Source of the DNA: Niastella koreensis GR20-10
GTDB taxonomy: Bacteria > Bacteroidota > Bacteroidia > Chitinophagales > Chitinophagaceae
Reading direction: 5' to 3'
Assembly (NCBI RefSeq): GCF_000246855.1
Contig: NC_016609.1
Location: 6,708,744-6,772,743, forward strand
Length of the DNA: 64,000 nt
Shown: positions 1 to 8,137 of the stretch, in pieces
Numbering within the stretch: the stretch's first letter is position 1
How the letters are laid out: every line of letters starts with the position of its first letter
Made by a program: the position numbers and the translations under genes
Notes under the pieces: model-generated
What the model was told of the DNA's origin: nothing
The model's database searches: none
Seen by the model: only the letters and a program-made list of their open reading frames with translations

Positions 1-1715
1 AAAAACCGGTGCGGCTTACACATTACGCCTCCACCATGTTGCACTTTAATGCCGACAATTACTGGTTAACCCAGTTTCATGGCGAATGGGCCCGTGAAGC
101 GCAAATGGTTGATGAACAATTGACCAATGGAGTAAAGAATATCGAAAGCAAACTGGGTGCGCGTGCCGACTTTTATCAAACGCCCACTTTCTTTCTATCG
201 CTGAATAATCCCTCCACCGAAACCAGCGGCGAGCTGATTGCCGGTACGCTGGGCTGGACGGGCAATTTTCAATTCACCTTTGAAGTAGATCAACGGAATC
301 AGTTGCGGGTGCGGCCGGGTATTAATCCCTATGCATCTGATTACACGTTGAAACCCGGTGAACTGTTCACGACGCCCGATTTTATTTTCACCTATAGCAA
401 CCAGGGTAAGGGCCAGGCCAGTCGAAACCTGCATCGCTGGGCGCGCAACTATGGCGTGCTGGATGGCAATGGCCCACGTCTTACTTTATTAAATAACTGG
501 GAAGCCACTTATTTTAACTTCAATGAAGATAAACTGGTTGAACTGTTCGATGGCGCCAAACAACTGGGCGTTGATATGTTCCTGTTGGATGATGGTTGGT
601 TTGGCAATGCATTTCCCCGTAACGATGACAAAGCCGGCCTGGGCGACTGGCAGGAAAATAAAACCAAACTGCCGCATGGCATTGGCCACCTGGTGAGCGA
701 AGCAGATAAGAAGGGAATTAAATTCGGGATCTGGCTGGAACCCGAAATGGTAAATCCTAAAAGTGAACTGTATCAAAAACATCCCGACTGGATCTTAAGA
801 CTGCCCAACCGCGCAGAGAACCTGTCGCGCAATCAACTGGTGCTCGATTTAACCAACCCTGCCGTACAGAATTTTGTTTTCGGGATTGTAGACAGCATGC
901 TTACGAAAAACCCGGGTGTTGCATATATCAAGTGGGATTGCAACCGGCCTATGTCAAACACCTACTCACCCTACCTGAAAGAAAACCAGTCACATTTATT
1001 TATTGAATACACCCGCAGCTTTTATAAAGTGCTTGACCGCATCCGCGCCAAATATCCGCACCTGCCCATTATGCTTTGTTCCGGTGGTGGCGGCCGAACC
1101 GATTACGGCGCGCTCAAATATTTCACGGAGTTCTGGCCAAGCGACAATACCGACGGTTTAGAACGTGTGTTTATTCAATGGGGCTACTCTTATTTCTTTC
1201 CGGCCAATACCATTGCGGCGCATATAACCAGCATGGGGAAAGGACAATCACTTAAATTCCGGACTGATGTGGCCATGTCGGCCAAACTTGGTTACGATAT
1301 TCGCGTGAATGAAATGACACCGCAGGAACTACAGTTTAGCCAGGAGGCGGTAAAAAACTATAAGCAACTTAGTGATGTAATCTGGTATGGCGATTTGTAC
1401 CGCCTTATTTCACCTTATGAAGAAAACCGCTCCGTTCTCCTATATGTGAACGATCAAAAAAGTAAAGCCGTTTTGTTCAATTATAACTTAACCACCCGCC
1501 GCAAAGACCTTTTCACCAAAGTGCAATTGCAGGGCCTCGATCCTAAAAAGAACTACCGGTTCCGCGAAACCAACCTGTTTCCCGGCACCAAGGCCACCAA
1601 TCCTGATAATGATAAAGTGTTCACCGGCGAATACCTGATGACGATTGGGTTGAACCTTACACCAGGTAAAGTAGTGCCATTAACAAGTAATATATTTGAA
1701 ATAACCGCTGAATAG
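1..1715 (+). CDS. GH36 alpha-galactosidase, 5' end outside the window
   Basis: Retaining alpha-galactosidase of family GH36, which removes terminal alpha-galactosyl residues from oligosaccharides. The reading frame is open to the left edge and the first possible start in it is only an internal GTG at 9, so the gene begins upstream; GH36 enzymes are usually about 700 residues and 568 are visible. Numbering from base 9, the nucleophile motif YIKWD has D310 and the acid/base motif SDNTDG has D379. The catalytic barrel also shows LLDDGWF and GIWLEPEMV. A small C-terminal beta domain follows. The stop is 7 bases before the next gene on the same strand, so the two are probably co-transcribed. It probably trims side chains for the polysaccharide locus nearby. 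Family assignment is secure; substrate is inferred. Confidence 0.93.
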   Translation, partial: KPVRLTHYASTMLHFNADNYWLTQFHGEWAREAQMVDEQLTNGVKNIESKLGARADFYQTPTFFLSLNNPSTETSGELIAGTLGWTGNFQFTFEVDQRNQLRVRPGINPYASDYTLKPGELFTTPDFIFTYSNQGKGQASRNLHRWARNYGVLDGNGPRLTLLNNWEATYFNFNEDKLVELFDGAKQLGVDMFLLDDGWFGNAFPRNDDKAGLGDWQENKTKLPHGIGHLVSEADKKGIKFGIWLEPEMVNPKSELYQKHPDWILRLPNRAENLSRNQLVLDLTNPAVQNFVFGIVDSMLTKNPGVAYIKWDCNRPMSNTYSPYLKENQSHLFIEYTRSFYKVLDRIRAKYPHLPIMLCSGGGGRTDYGALKYFTEFWPSDNTDGLERVFIQWGYSYFFPANTIAAHITSMGKGQSLKFRTDVAMSAKLGYDIRVNEMTPQELQFSQEAVKNYKQLSDVIWYGDLYRLISPYEENRSVLLYVNDQKSKAVLFNYNLTTRRKDLFTKVQLQGLDPKKNYRFRETNLFPGTKATNPDNDKVFTGEYLMTIGLNLTPGKVVPLTSNIFEITAE

Positions 1716-1722
1716 TCACCAT

Positions 1723-2910
1723 ATGAAAAAAATAGTATCAACACTTTGCAGCCTCCTATTCTTTATTGTCATTTCCGCAGCACAAACACCGGAGGTGCTT
1801 TTAATGGATGCCACCAAACTGGTAACAATAAAGAAGAAAACAGAACAGAAAGATGCGCCTACGCTACAACTGGTTACCGCATTGCGGAAACAGGCCGATG
1901 AGCTATTGAAGATGAAACCGGTTTCGGTAATGGATAAAGCTTTTACACCAACCAGTGGCGACAAACACGATTATATGAGCCAGGCGCCTTATTTCTGGTA
2001 CGACAGCACCAAACCCAATGGGCAGCCTTACATGAGAAGAGATGGAGTACGCAATCCTGAGATCAATAAAATAACAGACCATCGCAAGCTGGGTGAGCTT
2101 GATAATGCCTGCAGAACGCTATCACTCGCCTGGTATTTAACCGGTGATGAAAAATACGCCGCTAAAGCCAGCGCCTTATTGCAGCACTGGTTTTTAAATG
2201 AGGCTACTAAAATGAATCCCAACCTCAACTTTGCCCAGGCCATCCCCGGTATTACCAATGGCAGAGGCATTGGCATTATTGAAACCATTTCATTAACCGG
2301 CATTGCCGATGCGGTCAACCTTTTAAAGGGATCGAAATCATTTACAGATAAAGACAACCAATCAATACACGAGTGGTATACGCAATACCTGAACTGGATG
2401 CTGACCAGCAAGAATGGAAATGAAGAGCATGCTGCCAAAAATAACCACGGCACCTGGTTCTACGCACAGGCGATCGACTTCGCTTTATTTACGGGCAATA
2501 CCGCCAAGGCAAAAGAACTGGCAGAAGAATGTAAAAAAAGAATGGACTCACAGATTGATGCTGCCGGTAAAATGCAGCTGGAACTGGACCGCACCAACGG
2601 ACTCGGCTACAGTACGTTTAACCTTACAGCCTGGTTCAGAGCGGCTACCGTAGCTCAACATGCGGGCGTTAATTTGTGGCAGTATAAAAACCCACAGGGA
2701 GCAGGCATCCGCACTGCACTGGACTGGCTGCTGCCTTATGCGCTTGGTCAAAAAACCTGGACATACCAGCAAATTGGCGAGTACAATAAGGACAATTTGT
2801 ATCCGCTGTTGTCGCAGGCTGCGGGCGTTTATAAAGATGCCAATTATGCTACCCTGGCCGGGCAGTTACAGGGGGATAAGGATGTTGTTGGGGAGTTGAT
2901 GTGGAGGTAA
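1723..2910 (+). CDS. Secreted alginate-lyase-fold polysaccharide lyase
   Basis: A 395-aa exported protein with a signal peptide (about residues 1-20, ending ISAAQ). The body matches the alginate_lyase (alpha/alpha toroid) superfamily that includes PL5 and PL38. The sequence shows the N-N-H-G-T-W-F motif around H242, which corresponds to the catalytic Asn/His segment of these lyases, and D-N-A-C-R-T in an early helix. Such enzymes cleave uronic-acid-containing chains by beta-elimination. It lies 7 bases after the GH36 gene and converges with the CYTH gene 8 bases downstream. In this context the substrate could be a glucuronan- or pectin-like uronide rather than alginate; sequence alone cannot decide. 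Confidence 0.85.
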   Translation: MKKIVSTLCSLLFFIVISAAQTPEVLLMDATKLVTIKKKTEQKDAPTLQLVTALRKQADELLKMKPVSVMDKAFTPTSGDKHDYMSQAPYFWYDSTKPNGQPYMRRDGVRNPEINKITDHRKLGELDNACRTLSLAWYLTGDEKYAAKASALLQHWFLNEATKMNPNLNFAQAIPGITNGRGIGIIETISLTGIADAVNLLKGSKSFTDKDNQSIHEWYTQYLNWMLTSKNGNEEHAAKNNHGTWFYAQAIDFALFTGNTAKAKELAEECKKRMDSQIDAAGKMQLELDRTNGLGYSTFNLTAWFRAATVAQHAGVNLWQYKNPQGAGIRTALDWLLPYALGQKTWTYQQIGEYNKDNLYPLLSQAAGVYKDANYATLAGQLQGDKDVVGELMWR

Positions 2911-2918
2911 GAAACCCT

Positions 2919-3389
2919 TTATCCCCAACTCTTATACGGCCTCCTCGCCAAATTTGAATTTGAATACCTCTTTTCTGAAGTCACTTCTTTCCCTACCCAA
3001 TCAGGAAGCGAAAAAGTCTCCTCTTCAGATTCCAGTTCTATTTCCGCCACCATCAACCCTTCATTATCGCCTAAAAATTCATCTACTTCCCACAGCTTGT
3101 TGTCGTGGGTAATGAAGTATCTTATTTTGCTCACAACCGAATCGCAAAAGCCGTCGAGCAATTGCTGAGCGTCATCAACAGGAATGGGGTATTCAAATTC
3201 GGCGCGGGAAATACCAACGGAAAGGCCTTTTATGGTTAAGAATGCTTCCTTATCGGTAAGCCGTACGCGGATGGTTTTTTCAGGATCTGATACGATGTAG
3301 CCCTGCCGGTACAACGATTGTTTTTCTTTTGTTACCTGACCCCATTTTTCTTTATCCACCAGGAACTTTCTTTCTATCTCGATACCCAT
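2919..3389 (-). CDS. CYTH domain triphosphatase-like protein
   Basis: A 156-aa CYTH (triphosphate tunnel metalloenzyme) protein. The signature EIERKFLV is at residues 3-10, followed by RQGYI, TIRVRLTDKEAFLTIKG and an acidic VAEIELESEEE strand that together form the metal- and triphosphate-binding beta tunnel. Bacterial members hydrolyse inorganic tripolyphosphate or nucleoside triphosphates; a few are class IV adenylate cyclases. It is the last gene of a tight three-gene unit (TPR protein, HAD phosphatase, CYTH) with 2-3 base gaps. The pairing with a phosphatase suggests a phosphate-metabolism role, which is inference. Confidence 0.9.
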   Translation of the reverse strand: MGIEIERKFLVDKEKWGQVTKEKQSLYRQGYIVSDPEKTIRVRLTDKEAFLTIKGLSVGISRAEFEYPIPVDDAQQLLDGFCDSVVSKIRYFITHDNKLWEVDEFLGDNEGLMVAEIELESEEETFSLPDWVGKEVTSEKRYSNSNLARRPYKSWG

Positions 3390-3391
3390 AA

Positions 3392-4027
3392 CTAAACTAA
3401 TTGTGTTTGTACAATTTCCAATAATTCGGCCGGTGTTGCTGCTATAAAATGGGGTTCACTTTTTATCACCACTTCTTTTACTTCAAAACCCCAGGCTACC
3501 CACACAATTCTGATACCGCTTTTTTTACAGGCTATTACATCGCGTTCCTCGTCGCCCACGTATATAACTTCAGAGCTTTTTAGTTGATGCTTCTGTAAAA
3601 ACCTGCTGATCGCTTTTTCTTTTCCGAACACCCGGCTCGAGCTGTAAATATCCTGAATAAAATCGATCTGGTTGTTTTGAAGGAATTGTTTGATGCTGCT
3701 TACTGCATTCGAGGAGATAATAGCCGTTTTATAACCACTGCTTTCCAGGTTTTTTAAAACATCTGCCATGCCTGCTATCAAAAATATGGTATGGATCGAT
3801 TTTTTATAAAGGCTGATGAACTCAGCAGTTAGTACCGGCAGCTTGTAAAAGGGAACGTTCAATACACGCATCCGGTCACGCATAGATAATTTGATCAACC
3901 GGGGAATGCTATATTCGTCAATTTTATTGAACCGGTATTTATCGGCCAGTTGATTATAGGCTGAAATAAAAACAGTTTTGGAGTCAACCAGCGTGCCGTC
4001 AAAATCAAATACTACATACTTCGCCAT
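3392..4027 (-). CDS. HAD-superfamily hydrolase (phosphoglycolate phosphatase-like)
   Basis: A 211-aa haloacid dehalogenase superfamily hydrolase with all four motifs: DFDGTLVDS near residue 8 (nucleophile and acid Asp), ISSNA as motif II, a Lys in GKEKAIS as motif III, and VGDEERDV as motif IV. The alpha-helical cap between motifs I and II makes it a subfamily I (beta-phosphoglucomutase/Gph-like) phosphatase. The substrate is not evident. It starts 3 bases after the upstream TPR gene stops and ends 2 bases before the CYTH gene, so it is in an operon. The ATG gives MAKYVVFDFDG, a good N terminus for the family. Confidence 0.92.
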   Translation of the reverse strand: MAKYVVFDFDGTLVDSKTVFISAYNQLADKYRFNKIDEYSIPRLIKLSMRDRMRVLNVPFYKLPVLTAEFISLYKKSIHTIFLIAGMADVLKNLESSGYKTAIISSNAVSSIKQFLQNNQIDFIQDIYSSSRVFGKEKAISRFLQKHQLKSSEVIYVGDEERDVIACKKSGIRIVWVAWGFEVKEVVIKSEPHFIAATPAELLEIVQTQLV

Positions 4028-4030
4028 TGC

Positions 4031-4921
4031 TTAATTTTTCAACTCCTTCAACTTCTTTACGGCCTCATTCCTGATCTCTTTGTCGCCCAGTTTTGCAGTG
4101 AGCTCAAAATATTTTATGGCGTTGAGTTTATCGCCTTTACGCTCATACATGGTAGCAATGTTATTAAGCACAATCACATCGCGGGGCATGATCTTCTCTG
4201 CCTGTAATAATGATTTCAATGCTTTATCGTAATCGCCCTGCAGGCCGTAGGTGATAGCCAGGTTGGAAAGGCTTTCCACATGCCTGGGGTAATACTTTAA
4301 AACCGTTTGGGCAATAGTGCGCATTCTGTTAAGCTGGTCGTCACCTGCATTGTATAATTGAACCACATAGTCCTGCACGGTGCTGAGGAAAAACTTTTCG
4401 GGGTCTTCTACTTTTTTATTGTCGGCCCAGGTCCACTGGCTTTTTAACTGGTTCGACATTTCAATAGCGGTAACGATCTCGCTGGTAAAGCGTTCATAGC
4501 TCTCGACCTGGCCAAGGGCATAGATCTTTCCCAAACGCATGTCGAGCCGCGTTATATAGGTGTTTATTCCTTTATCGATGTATTGAAAGGCCTTTTCAAG
4601 GATGGCGCTGTCGTAGTCAAAACCATCGGAGAGGTATCCAACCTGCGCACCGGTACTGTCTGCTATGCTAAGGGATGAATTTCCGCTGCCTGAATCTGAT
4701 AAACGAACCATTTCCTGGCGGCTGGCGCGGAAATAGTAATTGAAATAAGCCACAAACAATTCTGCATCGGTAGGGTTTGCCTGCTGCCAGTTCTGGAGCA
4801 ATTGCCATTGAGCGGCTGTATCCTTTTTAATTAGCAACCGGCTGAACTCTCCTTTATAATTTTGTGCAAAAGATTGACCGGCAAGGAGTACCAGTAAAAG
4901 CAACACTATTGGTTTAGACAT
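4031..4921 (-). CDS. Exported TPR-repeat protein
   Basis: A 296-aa protein with a signal peptide (residues 1-19, cut after QSFA) and tetratricopeptide repeats in the C-terminal third (helix pairs such as HVESLSNLAITYGLQGDYDKALKSL and VLNNIATMYERKGDKLNAIKYF). TPRs mediate protein contacts, and the signal peptide puts it in the periplasm. The middle of the protein has no domain I recognise. It is the first gene of the TPR/HAD/CYTH unit. The upstream side is the 21-bp phased A/T array that occupies nearly all of the gap to the DUF5063 gene, so any promoter for this unit must lie in or beside that array. Confidence 0.82.
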   Translation of the reverse strand: MSKPIVLLLLVLLAGQSFAQNYKGEFSRLLIKKDTAAQWQLLQNWQQANPTDAELFVAYFNYYFRASRQEMVRLSDSGSGNSSLSIADSTGAQVGYLSDGFDYDSAILEKAFQYIDKGINTYITRLDMRLGKIYALGQVESYERFTSEIVTAIEMSNQLKSQWTWADNKKVEDPEKFFLSTVQDYVVQLYNAGDDQLNRMRTIAQTVLKYYPRHVESLSNLAITYGLQGDYDKALKSLLQAEKIMPRDVIVLNNIATMYERKGDKLNAIKYFELTAKLGDKEIRNEAVKKLKELKN

Positions 4922-4968
4922 TGGCGGGTGTTCGGGTGAGCCAAATCTACAAATAGCGGTTAAATAAG

Positions 4969-5304
4969 CACATTAATTTTTACCAACAGGTGTGCTTTTT
5001 CGATAAGTGACCTGTTTTTTGCAGAAAACGTGATATTATTTTCAAAAGAAGTCATTACCAATGATAAAATATTCACTTTCTTTTTAAAAAAATGATTAGT
5101 TTTTTCAAAAATCAGGTCAGGTTTTTCAAAAATCAGATCAACTTTTTCAATTGGACAGGTATATTTTTCAATTGGAACAGTAACTTTTTGAAGCGATTTG
5201 TCACTCAATTGAATTAGTTATACCCTTGTTTTAAAAATCTATCTTGTTTTTTCAAAAAGTTGCTTTGCTTTTTCAAAAAGTCGCTTTGTTTTTTCAAAAA
5301 AAAC
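4969..5304. repeat. Array of sixteen 21-bp registers with a T-tract/C/A-tract core
   Basis: On the + strand the core TTTTTTCAAAAA (or TTTTTCAATTGG, TTTTTAAAAA) recurs with its central base at 5001, 5022, 5043, 5085, 5106, 5127, 5148, 5169, 5190, 5232, 5253, 5274 and 5295, i.e. every 21 bases; registers at 4980, 5064 and 5211 are degenerate but keep the phase. The spacing equals two helical turns, so the A/T tracts face one side of the DNA. Two short open frames (4960-5208 and 5214-5396, both -) read the repeat as heptads in two different frames, although the 21-base register is unbroken between them. The array separates the DUF5063 gene from the TPR gene on the same strand. Confidence 0.85.
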
Positions 5305-5314
5305 AACTGATTTT

Positions 5315-5926
5315 TTACCTGCTCTTTTGAAGGAAGTAGTGAATGGCGCAGATGGCATTGGCGCAGTGACCGCTCCAGTGTGCGTCGAAGTTCCATTTAA
5401 AATCCCAAACCGCATTTTGCTTGGCTTCCGATGATTTCATGCCATATAAGAGCAAGGTTTGTTTCAGGTATTTATAAATGGCGCCCAGGTCTTCATACAG
5501 GTCACCGTATACAATACCCGCATCCTTTTTCTTGGCGGTGGGATCGAATACGTACCAGTAATAGCGATAATCCCATAACCTGTCGGCTATAAAATGGAGG
5601 CTTCGTTGAAATTCAAGTTCATCGAGCTTTACCTCGATCTTTTGGTCGCTTTTTTCTTCCATTAATATCATGCAGTTGCCCAGGTTGTACAGGGACAATA
5701 AATGATTTTGTGATTGAAGAATAAAATGGCGGGGTGTTTCTGCTTCGTGTGATTCAATGAAGGAACAATACTTTTTCGCAGCATCGATGAAGCTGGTAAA
5801 CTCGTTGGTTGCAATAATTTTAGATACTAGTATCTTTTCAGGTAGTGACAATGTGTTCTCAATAGCGGTTATTGAAATAATGGTTGCTATTGAAATGTCC
5901 AAAAATGATGCCTGATTATTGTACAT
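5315..5926 (-). CDS. DUF5063 family protein
   Basis: A 203-aa cytoplasmic protein. The C-terminal half resembles DUF5063: a helical segment with DLYEDLGAIYKYLKQTLLLY, followed by AVWDFKWNFDAHWSGHCANAICAIHYFL, the conserved W...F..HWG.H...A..A.H pattern of that family. The family has no established function. No signal peptide or membrane segment is seen. The stop codon lies at the edge of the 21-bp array, and the start is only a few bases below the operon B terminator, so it is probably transcribed from its own short promoter region (5927-5938) or by readthrough. Confidence 0.75.
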   Translation of the reverse strand: MYNNQASFLDISIATIISITAIENTLSLPEKILVSKIIATNEFTSFIDAAKKYCSFIESHEAETPRHFILQSQNHLLSLYNLGNCMILMEEKSDQKIEVKLDELEFQRSLHFIADRLWDYRYYWYVFDPTAKKKDAGIVYGDLYEDLGAIYKYLKQTLLLYGMKSSEAKQNAVWDFKWNFDAHWSGHCANAICAIHYFLQKSR

Positions 5927-5938
5927 CCAACACTAAAA

Positions 5939-5967
5939 ACCGGGCTGCTATTGTAAGTCAACCCGGT
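5939..5967 (-). terminator. Rho-independent terminator of PUL operon B
   Basis: A 9-bp stem (ACCGGGCTG with CAACCCGGT, one wobble pair) around an 11-base loop, followed on the - strand by TTTTTAGTG. It is about 90 bases downstream of the stop of the six-hairpin glycosidase-like gene, the last gene of operon B. Confidence 0.75.
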
Positions 5968-6055
5968 AGTTATATTATCAATTGCACATTCGTACATTTC
6001 GTTCCAAAATCAAGTTAATATTCGCGCGCAAATAGTAAATATACCATATCGCCGC

Positions 6056-8119
6056 TTATAGCTGGATTTGTTTTGTAGTACCTTCTTTGATTGTATATTT
6101 TGTTACCTGCTGTCCTTTTTTTATAGTGATCGTAAGTTTACCAGCCCCTGCCCTGTTCACAATAAGATCAAATACATTTCCAAATGAATGAATGTTCCGC
6201 AGGGCCATCTGGTCCCAGCCATTGGGTAAACGGGGTGAACAGTCAAAGCTGTTGAAACCGGCAGGACGCATGCCAAACAACCCTTCGGTATAAATGCGGC
6301 AATATAAACCGCTCTCGGCCGATAAATGCCGCTGGTTACCTTCAGGGTAAGCTTCTACCGCATACGGCACGTGCTCACCTAATAACCGCCGTTGCGAATA
6401 ATACCGCAGGAATTCCATCGCTTTCTCTGTTTCGCCGGCCGCCAGCACGCCGCGCAGGGCATACAGGGTACTGCGGTCCCAGAAGGTTGCATTGCCGGCT
6501 AAAGAAGCCAGCCCGTCTTCCGTCCATAACCGGGGCGAAAACAATGCAGCAATGGTCCCTTCTTTTCTTTCAAATAAACCTACGGTGAGGGGTGAACAGA
6601 TCCAGGCACGCAACGTATCGTTGCCTTCATAATACCGGTAGGTTTTAAATCCCTCCACCGTGGCGCCGAAGTATTGTTCTATATTTTTGCGCATCGTCTG
6701 CGATTCCTGCTCATAGCGATTGGTTTGTTCTTTTGAAACATTCAATTGCCGCCCTAACAGGGCAGCAGAGCGCAACGCATCATAATACAATACGCTTGTA
6801 TGTAAATTGGCTTTACCCGCCGGAAAACGGTTTTCCAGTTCATCGCTGTTGCTGGCCACTACGCCCTGTTCGTTAACTTTTCTTTTTAAATATTCCAGGC
6901 ACCATTCAATCAATGGCCATAATACTTTAGCTGAATCTGTATTGCCATATGTTAAAGCATAGCGGGCGGCGCCATAAGCAATCATAGCCATATCGCCCCT
7001 GTCTTTAGCGCCATGCCAGGTAGCATCGCCTTCGGCAATTATAGAACTGGGAATAGGCTCGTACGCTGCGTTCATATATTTCGCAAACCAGCGATAGGCA
7101 TTCATTGCCGATTTGTTCCCAATGTCATCACCCAGGAATGCAAAAAACGGATTTACATATTCCGCCTGGTCGTTCGCCCAAATGGCGGCATAGTACCGTA
7201 ACCCACCGGGGCCATGTAAATAGCCACCCTTTGTTTTATAAATGCTTTCTGTGGCGCGGATCTTGGCAAATGCAAAGGCCGTGTTTAAAATTGGATCGGG
7301 TGTTTCCAATTGCAGTAACGATTCAATATTGTTTACCCTTTGCAGCCTGTCGTTATAAGCTGCATTCATATCAATTGCCGGCAATGGATTGTTCTTATCT
7401 GCTGCCTCATACAAAATGCCAAATTGCACAGAATCACCAGGCGCTACTGTTTTCAACCCTTCATTGGCGGTAGTTACAATAAAACTATGTGGAACCGGGG
7501 TAGTTCTTTCCGCAGCAGGCCGCACCTCCCTGTACAGATACTCCATTTCAATTTTTACCGGTTGCTTACCAGTATTGGTGAACACCCATTTCTCCAGCGC
7601 TACCGGTTTATCTACAGCAGGAAACAGTGTGCGTTGCAGCGTAATGGCTTTGTCTTTTCCTAGTTCGCTGTTTATTTGTAAAATACCTTTTTGCCTGATG
7701 CTGGTTACTTTCTCCGGCATATCGGTTGCCACAGCGGCATTATACACACCGGCTTTAAACAACTTATCATTTATCAGGAACCGGGGCAACTCATCATCGG
7801 TAATATTATAGGTCATACTGGCAATGGTGCGAACCGGTAACAATCGAAAAGTAGGGAAAACCATGGTGCGGTTTAGGGAAGGCTGTCCTTCACTGTTGAC
7901 GCCATATTGCACCCACATCGATACTTTTTCGCCACTCATCTCTACATGATCGGTATGGGGCAGTCGGTTATCGATAGGCCATTCAATACTGCCATCCGGC
8001 AGGATCTTCCAGCGGTCCTGCTGTACCGGTAAAGGTGATTGCTGGGCGACAAGGGAAAATAAAATGCCGTTCAATGTTACCATCAAACAGCAGCTTTTTC
8101 TCAGGAAATCAATACTCAT
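6056..8119 (-). CDS. Secreted six-hairpin glycosidase-like protein
   Basis: A 687-aa exported protein (hydrophobic N terminus, cleavage likely after SLVAQ). An N-terminal beta-rich region (to about residue 260) is followed by an (alpha/alpha)6 toroid of the six-hairpin glycosidase type, with GGLRYYAAIWANDQAEYV, GDATWHGAKDRGDMAMIAYGAARYAL, and a C-terminal beta domain. Acidic residues in IWANDQAEY and in the SNSDELENRFP loop are candidate catalytic residues. I cannot place it in a named GH family with confidence. It is the last gene of operon B, 18 bases after GH97, and is followed by a terminator. Its likely job is debranching of oligosaccharides released by the other enzymes. Confidence 0.75.
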   Translation of the reverse strand: MSIDFLRKSCCLMVTLNGILFSLVAQQSPLPVQQDRWKILPDGSIEWPIDNRLPHTDHVEMSGEKVSMWVQYGVNSEGQPSLNRTMVFPTFRLLPVRTIASMTYNITDDELPRFLINDKLFKAGVYNAAVATDMPEKVTSIRQKGILQINSELGKDKAITLQRTLFPAVDKPVALEKWVFTNTGKQPVKIEMEYLYREVRPAAERTTPVPHSFIVTTANEGLKTVAPGDSVQFGILYEAADKNNPLPAIDMNAAYNDRLQRVNNIESLLQLETPDPILNTAFAFAKIRATESIYKTKGGYLHGPGGLRYYAAIWANDQAEYVNPFFAFLGDDIGNKSAMNAYRWFAKYMNAAYEPIPSSIIAEGDATWHGAKDRGDMAMIAYGAARYALTYGNTDSAKVLWPLIEWCLEYLKRKVNEQGVVASNSDELENRFPAGKANLHTSVLYYDALRSAALLGRQLNVSKEQTNRYEQESQTMRKNIEQYFGATVEGFKTYRYYEGNDTLRAWICSPLTVGLFERKEGTIAALFSPRLWTEDGLASLAGNATFWDRSTLYALRGVLAAGETEKAMEFLRYYSQRRLLGEHVPYAVEAYPEGNQRHLSAESGLYCRIYTEGLFGMRPAGFNSFDCSPRLPNGWDQMALRNIHSFGNVFDLIVNRAGAGKLTITIKKGQQVTKYTIKEGTTKQIQL

Positions 8120-8137
8120 TATTTTACTTCTTATTAA

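Noticed and set aside
4960..5396. Two short - strand frames (4960-5208 and 5214-5396) reading as heptad-repeat proteins
   Set aside because: They read the same 21-base DNA repeat in two different frames, start at non-ideal codons and the second overlaps the DUF5063 gene; treated as a DNA repeat, not genes.
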